Source: an uncultured Lachnospiraceae bacterium | GTDB lineage: Bacteria > Bacillota > Clostridia > Lachnospirales > Lachnospiraceae | NCBI GenBank assembly: GCA_910585215.1 | Contig: CAJUDQ010000006.1 | Span: forward strand, 20,523 to 84,522 | Direction: 5' to 3' | Length of the DNA: 64,000 nt | In this document: piece by piece, positions 59,549 to 64,000 of the stretch | Layout of the letters: each line of letters begins with the position of its first letter | How positions within the stretch are numbered: position 1 is the first letter of the stretch | Position numbers and translations under genes: made by a program | The notes under the pieces: generated by a model | The model's input: the letters and a program-made list of their open reading frames with translations, nothing else | What the model was told of the DNA's origin: nothing | The model's database searches: none

Positions 59549-60171
59549 ACTGTTTCCCCCTTCTGTGTCATATTCCCTTGTGACATATTTCCTTGTGACA
59601 TATTACTTTGTGCCACATTAATCTGCGCCTGTTTTACTCTGATAACTTCCTTCTTTCTTGCCGAATCAATAGAAACAGGAGAAACCTTATAAAAAATAGA
59701 AGTTTTATAAGGAACATTCGGAAAATTCCATATTTTTGATTTCTGCTCTGCATCTAACCGCAGCATTTCAATTCTTAAATCCACTCCATTCATATCTCCA
59801 GGGTCTATATCATCAATGGAAATCAAAGGATAATCATGAAAATACTGAATCACTCTGCCAAGAATCCTCTCCTCTGAGCTCATACGAAACCGAACATCTC
59901 CGGCAGTATATGCAGTGACCATATAATACAAATTTAAAAAAATAGGAGGGTACTGCATCTTGTTCATTCCGCTGATAACCGCACTGCTGCGTCGTATTTC
60001 TTCACTTTCTCTGATGTCAAACAGAAAAAGTCCGAGTGTCACATCACTTTTATCTGCGGGACTGCACAGAGCAATTCCGTCTTTTGAAGATATAAACTCA
60101 GGAACAAACTCCTTCTTTAACAGTCCTATCAGCTTTTCACTTACATCCGCAATAATTGTATAATCTGCCAT
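59545..60171 (-). CDS. DUF4255 tail terminator/cap protein (Afp16/Pvc16-like)
   Basis: 208 residues. ADVSEKLIGLLKKEFVPEFI, VTLGLFLFDIRESEEIRRSS and YPPIFLNLYYMVTAYTAGDV match the Pvc16 N-terminal family (DUF4255), which terminates the tube and sheath at the distal end in Afp/PVC particles. The last 25 residues carry a repeated five-residue unit (SNM, SQGNM, SQGNM, TQ). It follows the AAA+ gene by 8 bases, as afp16 follows afp15. Confidence 0.9.
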   Translation of the reverse strand: MADYTIIADVSEKLIGLLKKEFVPEFISSKDGIALCSPADKSDVTLGLFLFDIRESEEIRRSSAVISGMNKMQYPPIFLNLYYMVTAYTAGDVRFRMSSEERILGRVIQYFHDYPLISIDDIDPGDMNGVDLRIEMLRLDAEQKSKIWNFPNVPYKTSIFYKVSPVSIDSARKKEVIRVKQAQINVAQSNMSQGNMSQGNMTQKGETV

Positions 60172-60179
60172 ACGCTATT

Positions 60180-62198
60180 TTAAAGCTCCTTTTCTTCCTC
60201 ATAAAAATAATAGGCATATTTTTCAAAATCCTGTGGTTTTAACACTTTGCCAAGCTTAAAATATTCGTTGCAAACAGCAGACAAAACATGCTTCATGCCT
60301 ACGCCGTTTCCTTCCTTTGCTCCTGAAAAAACCGCATTTAAAATAATATTTTTAATATATCCTCCTGACAGCTCAACACGCTCCGCCAAATAATCAAAAT
60401 CAATGTCTCTCAATGGTACTTCCTGTGAAAAGCCGCTTTGCCAGATTTTTTTTCTTAGCTGTACATCTGGCAGCTTAAATTCCAATACATATTTCATACG
60501 TCTCATAAATGCTTCATCAATATTGTTCCGAAAATTGGTAGCCAGAAGAATAATTCCGTCATATTGTTCAATTCTCTGCAAAATATAAGAAACCTCTGTA
60601 TTTGCATATCGGTCTTTTGTTTCTTTTACCTCTGTTCTCTTTCCAAAAATCGCATCTGCTTCGTCAAAAAATAAAATGACATTGCTTCTCTGTGCATAGG
60701 TAAAAATTTCTTCCAGACGCTTTTCAGTTTCTCCAATATACTTATCCACTACCTGAGATAAGTCAATCTGATAAAGAGGCATTTTCAGCTCATGGGACAA
60801 AACATGCGCTGCCATAGTCTTTCCTGTTCCCGGAGGACCATAAAACAAGGCGGTTACATTTTTTCCATAGGAATATTTTGCTTTCATATTCCATGTATGA
60901 TAAACCCTGTGCTCGCAGCGGATATAGGCACAGATATTCTCAAGTATCTTCTTTTTTTGCTGTTCGAGCTTTAAGTCCTCCATTGTATAAAAAGATGAAA
61001 TTTTATGCAGGCTTCCTTTTTTTGGTCGACAATGTACATTGCTGCAAAGCTCTGCTATCAACTTGTCTTTTTCCTGATTTGTCATACAGCTTTGATAAAG
61101 ATATGTTAAACCATGAAACACCTTTTCCATATCTCCTGGATTCAGACGATATTTTACGCCATATTGCTCACAGTCCAGCTCCATTTGATGTTCCAAAGCA
61201 AAACTTTTCCACAGTAAGATTCTTTCCTGACTGTCGCAGGGTGGAAAAATAATCTTTTGAACGGGATACTTTATATATGGGATAAGTTCTGTATCCTCTT
61301 CCGTACAGATACAAATCGGAGTAAAAAATGGGGGTTTCAGACAATAAGAAAGAAATCTTTCTCTCTCCTCTCTTTCCATCAGAACACTGTCCAGATGATA
61401 ATATGAAATGCCAAAATCATAGAGCCTTGCTTCTCTCCATACCAGCCAGAGAAAATCTTTCAGTTCTTCACCTGCATCTGTTTTCAGTCTTTGATAAGAA
61501 ACAAAAATCCATCCTGCTCCCTTTTTTTCAGCGACAAAACGCAAAAGAGCCTTTCTCCCTCTGCCTTCCTCTGCACATAATTGAATCACACTGTTTTTTA
61601 TTGAAGCAGGAGAAAAGGAGATATCATGCAATATTTTTTCATAATGCTCTGCAGCAAAATATTTTTTATTTTGAAACCGATTTGGAAAATAGAATTCACA
61701 ACTAGTTTTCAGACAATCCGGCAGAGAATCATCTCCTGCCAGATACAGAACAAGTCTCTCGTCTGCATAAAATTCACTGTATAAAAAATTCTCCATTTTC
61801 TGTTCCAGACAAAGATACTTTTTTAAGATATGATATTGTTTTTTGAGTTCAGAAAGTGTATAGATACTGCTTTCACCGGTAAGCTCAAGCGCCAGAGCCA
61901 TAGTAACTGCCTGTCCGGTAATCCCCTTCAGCATATGATAAAATTCGGGGAAAAGATACTGAGCAACTGCCAAATGGAGAGCCAAAATCAATGTCTCTCC
62001 GGAAAGTTTTTGAAACAGGGTATTATAACGGTCCTGTTCTATATGATATTGATATGTTTGTTGTGTAACTTCTTCTGTAAATAGAATAGGGGTTTGTAAT
62101 CTGTGAATAGAAACGCTTTCGTAAGAAAGCGCCTCGTCACCAAAATATAGAAATACCCTATCTATTACCCATCTTGAATATTCTTCTACTTTCTGCAT
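60180..62198 (-). CDS. AAA+ ATPase of CIS (Afp15-like)
   Basis: 672 residues. The C-terminal AAA domain (about 430-640) has ALFYGPPGTGKTMAAHVLSH (Walker A), VILFFDEADAIFGKRTEVKE (Walker B), and IILLATNFRNNIDEAFMRRM (sensor 1 and arginine finger). The N-terminal 420 residues include a second, degenerate ATPase-like region without Walker A. Members of this family are the assembly ATPase present in nearly all eCIS and absent from phages and R-type tailocins. It is the first gene after the promoter at 62276-62303. Confidence 0.94.
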   Translation of the reverse strand: MQKVEEYSRWVIDRVFLYFGDEALSYESVSIHRLQTPILFTEEVTQQTYQYHIEQDRYNTLFQKLSGETLILALHLAVAQYLFPEFYHMLKGITGQAVTMALALELTGESSIYTLSELKKQYHILKKYLCLEQKMENFLYSEFYADERLVLYLAGDDSLPDCLKTSCEFYFPNRFQNKKYFAAEHYEKILHDISFSPASIKNSVIQLCAEEGRGRKALLRFVAEKKGAGWIFVSYQRLKTDAGEELKDFLWLVWREARLYDFGISYYHLDSVLMEREERERFLSYCLKPPFFTPICICTEEDTELIPYIKYPVQKIIFPPCDSQERILLWKSFALEHQMELDCEQYGVKYRLNPGDMEKVFHGLTYLYQSCMTNQEKDKLIAELCSNVHCRPKKGSLHKISSFYTMEDLKLEQQKKKILENICAYIRCEHRVYHTWNMKAKYSYGKNVTALFYGPPGTGKTMAAHVLSHELKMPLYQIDLSQVVDKYIGETEKRLEEIFTYAQRSNVILFFDEADAIFGKRTEVKETKDRYANTEVSYILQRIEQYDGIILLATNFRNNIDEAFMRRMKYVLEFKLPDVQLRKKIWQSGFSQEVPLRDIDFDYLAERVELSGGYIKNIILNAVFSGAKEGNGVGMKHVLSAVCNEYFKLGKVLKPQDFEKYAYYFYEEEKEL

Positions 62199-62275
62199 GG
62201 TTTTATCCCGTTTTTATCTCCAATATATAGTTATTGTTGTTCATACTTTTATTTTTAACGTGTCTAATTATGTCA

Positions 62276-62303
62276 ATTATAGCACTTTAAGATAGAAAAA
62301 CAA
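62276..62303 (-). promoter_or_regulatory. Extended -10 promoter of the CIS operon
   Basis: On the minus strand TTGTTT (62303-62298), 16 bases, TATAAT (62281-62276), with TGC directly before TATAAT, forming an extended -10 (TGnTATAAT). The start would be near 62268, giving a leader of about 70 bases to the ATPase gene. No other convincing promoter was found inside the 28-kb gene run. Confidence 0.75.
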
Positions 62304-62354
62304 TTGTATATGAAAAGATTTTCCATTTTTTCATTACTATAAAGCAAAAACTTC

Positions 62355-63515
62355 CTACTTTAACGGAATTCCTTTTTTATCCTTCCAAAAAGAATGAAAT
62401 TCTGCCTGTGCAATTTTTTTGTTTTTAAAAATTTCTGCCGCCACTTCTAAAATTTTTATTGGATTCCATGCAATAAAATCCAGATAGCAGCAGTAAATTC
62501 CACTTGCACCGCCAATAAAAGTAACTGCTTCCTCTCCGGCCTCCTTCAGTATTTCTACCTCCAACTGGTCACGGAAGTCAAGAATCTGTTTTCCCCTGTT
62601 TTCTCCTGTAAAACTTTCCACAGAATAACTAAACGAACCAGCCATAATTCCATCCTGATAAAAAGAATCCATAATCCTACTTTCATTTTGCAAATATTCA
62701 TTGATAATCGGTACACATCTTGTAATCCCTACAAAGACATCTTTACGCCAGCCAGCCTTTTTATTTTCATCCGGTTTTAATTCATAGGCTGTATAGGTTT
62801 CACAATATTTTTCGGCATCAAACATTTCCTCTGTATTTAAGTCAAACGTTTTCTGCATACAATCCAGAAGTTTGTTAAGAGGCAGACTGTTTTTATCTTT
62901 TGGCTGCTGTAATAATTCAAATCCGTCAATATATCTTATGGAAGGAATTTCTCCTATCGCTTGGTCCAGTAAAATACACATAAGCCAATAGGCATCGTTT
63001 TCATTTTCCTGTAAAAAAGCAACCAGCTTTTCACAATAAAGAAATAATTCTACTGTTTTATTTTCCTTCCATTCTGTCCATACCTGAACATCTTCCATAC
63101 TGATATTCTGTCCAAACATCTGAATGGAATATGCTTCATGAAAAGGACGCCGCCCTACAATAATATTCCAGCGCTCCAGTACCTCTTTTGGTGCATGCTT
63201 CTGAAAATAAACAAGTGGAAAAAGCTTTGCTCTGTCACCCTCCGCTGTTAAAATCAGCTCATATTTCTCTCCATTATAGCCCATTTCAAAGCAAATATCC
63301 TGAAATACAGGATGTAAAAGCGTAAGACATGTCTCTACCAGCTCGTCGCTGTTTTGTTTTTCATCTATTTTCTGTCTGAGAAGCGCTTCACCCTTTAAAA
63401 AAATCTGCCAGCCTTCTTTTACCCGTTCGCAGAAAGGATGTTCCATATCATTTCTATCTGACTGATTCCAGCCTTCTACATATTTTTTCAGCTTTTTTTC
63501 ATTTATTTTATTCAT
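62355..63515 (-). CDS. Unknown cytoplasmic protein upstream of CIS operon
   Basis: 386 residues, no signal peptide or membrane helix, no family recognised. Notable stretches are LFPLVYFQKHAPKEVLERWN, VGRRPFHEAYSIQMFGQNIS and SGIYCCYLDFIAWNPIKILE. Its composition (acidic, Trp/Tyr rich, helical and beta mixed) is like that of immunity or chaperone proteins found in toxin neighbourhoods, but this is only an impression. It is transcribed in the same direction as the CIS operon and separated from it by the promoter region. SD GGAGG. Confidence 0.6.
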   Translation of the reverse strand: MNKINEKKLKKYVEGWNQSDRNDMEHPFCERVKEGWQIFLKGEALLRQKIDEKQNSDELVETCLTLLHPVFQDICFEMGYNGEKYELILTAEGDRAKLFPLVYFQKHAPKEVLERWNIIVGRRPFHEAYSIQMFGQNISMEDVQVWTEWKENKTVELFLYCEKLVAFLQENENDAYWLMCILLDQAIGEIPSIRYIDGFELLQQPKDKNSLPLNKLLDCMQKTFDLNTEEMFDAEKYCETYTAYELKPDENKKAGWRKDVFVGITRCVPIINEYLQNESRIMDSFYQDGIMAGSFSYSVESFTGENRGKQILDFRDQLEVEILKEAGEEAVTFIGGASGIYCCYLDFIAWNPIKILEVAAEIFKNKKIAQAEFHSFWKDKKGIPLK

Positions 63516-63599
63516 ATTTATCCTCCAGCCTTCATTTTTTATAGAAAAATTTTTTGTATTTCCTGTCGCACAGCTCTTAGAACAGTTAGGATTGTTTTA

Positions 63600-64000
63600 C
63601 TATACTAAATACATTTTCCGCTTCCATATATCATAGCTTTGCGACAATTCTTCCTCAAAAACATCCTGTACGATATGAGCAGCTTCTATGCTTTTTTTAT
63701 ATAAATTGCCATGCATACTGCCAGCAGCGGAATATTCCTTTATAAAAGGCTTTGCCCAGTTCCACAGCTCTTCTGCTCTGTCTGGATATCCGCATATCAG
63801 CTCCATACAATCCTCTAAAATATATTTGAAAAGATTCCTTCTGTAAATTTCAGAAAATTTTGTCTGCTTTTTCATATCGGTCAGATTTTGATATGCTTTT
63901 TCATAATTTTTAAACTGTATATCATAATGAATTAAATTTCTCCATTCTGAAATACTATCAAAATTCTTGCCATTTGAAAGTCTGATATCAAGAAGCTGTC
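63600..64000 (-). CDS. Unknown protein, start beyond window
   Basis: The frame is open to the window edge: QLLDIRLSNGKNFDSISEWR continues through NLIHYDIQFKNYEKAYQN into MKKQTKFSEIYRRNLFKYIL, giving at least 132 residues. An ATG at 63875 is available, but the frame continues 40 codons above it with coding-like sequence, so the gene is probably truncated by the window. It is helical and charged, without membrane helices. No family is recognised. It lies 84 bases upstream of the 386-residue gene on the same strand and may be co-transcribed with it. Confidence 0.6.
   Translation of the reverse strand, partial: QLLDIRLSNGKNFDSISEWRNLIHYDIQFKNYEKAYQNLTDMKKQTKFSEIYRRNLFKYILEDCMELICGYPDRAEELWNWAKPFIKEYSAAGSMHGNLYKKSIEAAHIVQDVFEEELSQSYDIWKRKMYLV

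Noticed and set aside
30231..62198. Prophage
   Set aside because: Only tail-type genes are present. No terminase, portal, capsid, head-tail connector, integrase, holin or endolysin is seen, and there are eCIS-specific genes (AAA+ ATPase, DUF4255, DUF6760, DUF4280).
33797..62198. Type VI secretion system
   Set aside because: No TssJ, TssL, TssM, TssK, or ClpV-like genes. The sheath is a single large phage/eCIS-type protein, not a TssB/TssC pair.
33797..62198. R-type tailocin (diffocin-like)
   Set aside because: Tailocins keep phage lysis genes and lack the eCIS AAA+ ATPase and DUF4255 cap; here the opposite is seen.

Overview
The window looks like a contig end from a low-GC, Gram-positive anaerobe, most likely a member of the Lachnospiraceae (Clostridia). 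The evidence is the AT-rich sequence, strong AGGAGG-type ribosome binding sites, the miaB/mutS/mutL/miaA neighbourhood, a T-box controlled tyrS, a DUF5688 gene (a family I know mainly from Lachnospiraceae) and multi-gene ABC exporters. Bases 1-26 are a sequencing adapter remnant, not genome. Almost every gene is on the minus strand, so the genome reads from 64000 down to 1. Only one tRNA-Arg and aroE are on the plus strand.

Region 1 (27-11.5 kb) holds the 3'-truncated radC, a PLP-dependent YnbB-like lyase, miaA, mutL, mutS, a GH1 beta-glucosidase sitting inside the otherwise conserved miaB-mutS block, miaB and an anchored unknown. Region 2 (11.5-21.8 kb) holds tRNA-Arg(CCG) with its promoter, a DUF5688 gene with a consensus promoter and a leader hairpin, a DUF2079 membrane protein, efp, the shikimate genes aroK and aroD with a divergent aroE, a PilZ (c-di-GMP) protein, and tyrS with a complete T-box leader. 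Region 3 (21.8-30 kb) is made of ABC exporters: an MsbA-like half transporter, a MacB/FtsX-type fusion with a promoter and operator palindrome, and a three-gene ABC-2 system.

Region 4 (30.2-62.3 kb) is the main feature: one long, tightly packed minus-strand gene set encoding a phage-tail-like contractile injection system (CIS/eCIS, Afp/PVC-like). In transcription order it encodes: AAA+ ATPase (Afp15-like), DUF4255 cap/terminator (Afp16-like), two beta-rich accessory proteins, four consecutive membrane or exported proteins (a cytoplasmic domain with a C-terminal membrane anchor, an anchored MORN-repeat protein, a TolC-like coiled-coil protein with a signal peptide, and an anchored coiled-coil protein), a DUF4280 PAAR-like tip, one sheath, tube, tail-assembly protein, DUF6760, a second tube-like protein, a 1095-residue charged and repetitive protein, a tube initiator, a hub with a tube-initiator-like N-terminus, a spike, gp25, two baseplate J-type proteins and a gpI-like protein. 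It ends with a partner-switching signalling set: a STAS antagonist, an orphan HATPase and a sensor-PP2C-RsbW-like fusion. An extended -10 promoter lies directly upstream of the ATPase gene.

No capsid, portal, terminase, integrase or lysis genes are visible, which argues for a dedicated injection machine rather than a prophage. The four consecutive envelope genes and the signalling set are not part of the standard Afp/PVC inventory. I infer a membrane-associated CIS of a Gram-positive cell whose production or firing responds to an extracellular signal. No toxin or tail fibre is identifiable inside the window. Two unrecognised genes (62.4-64 kb) upstream of the promoter, one running off the edge, are candidates for cargo, immunity or chaperone roles.
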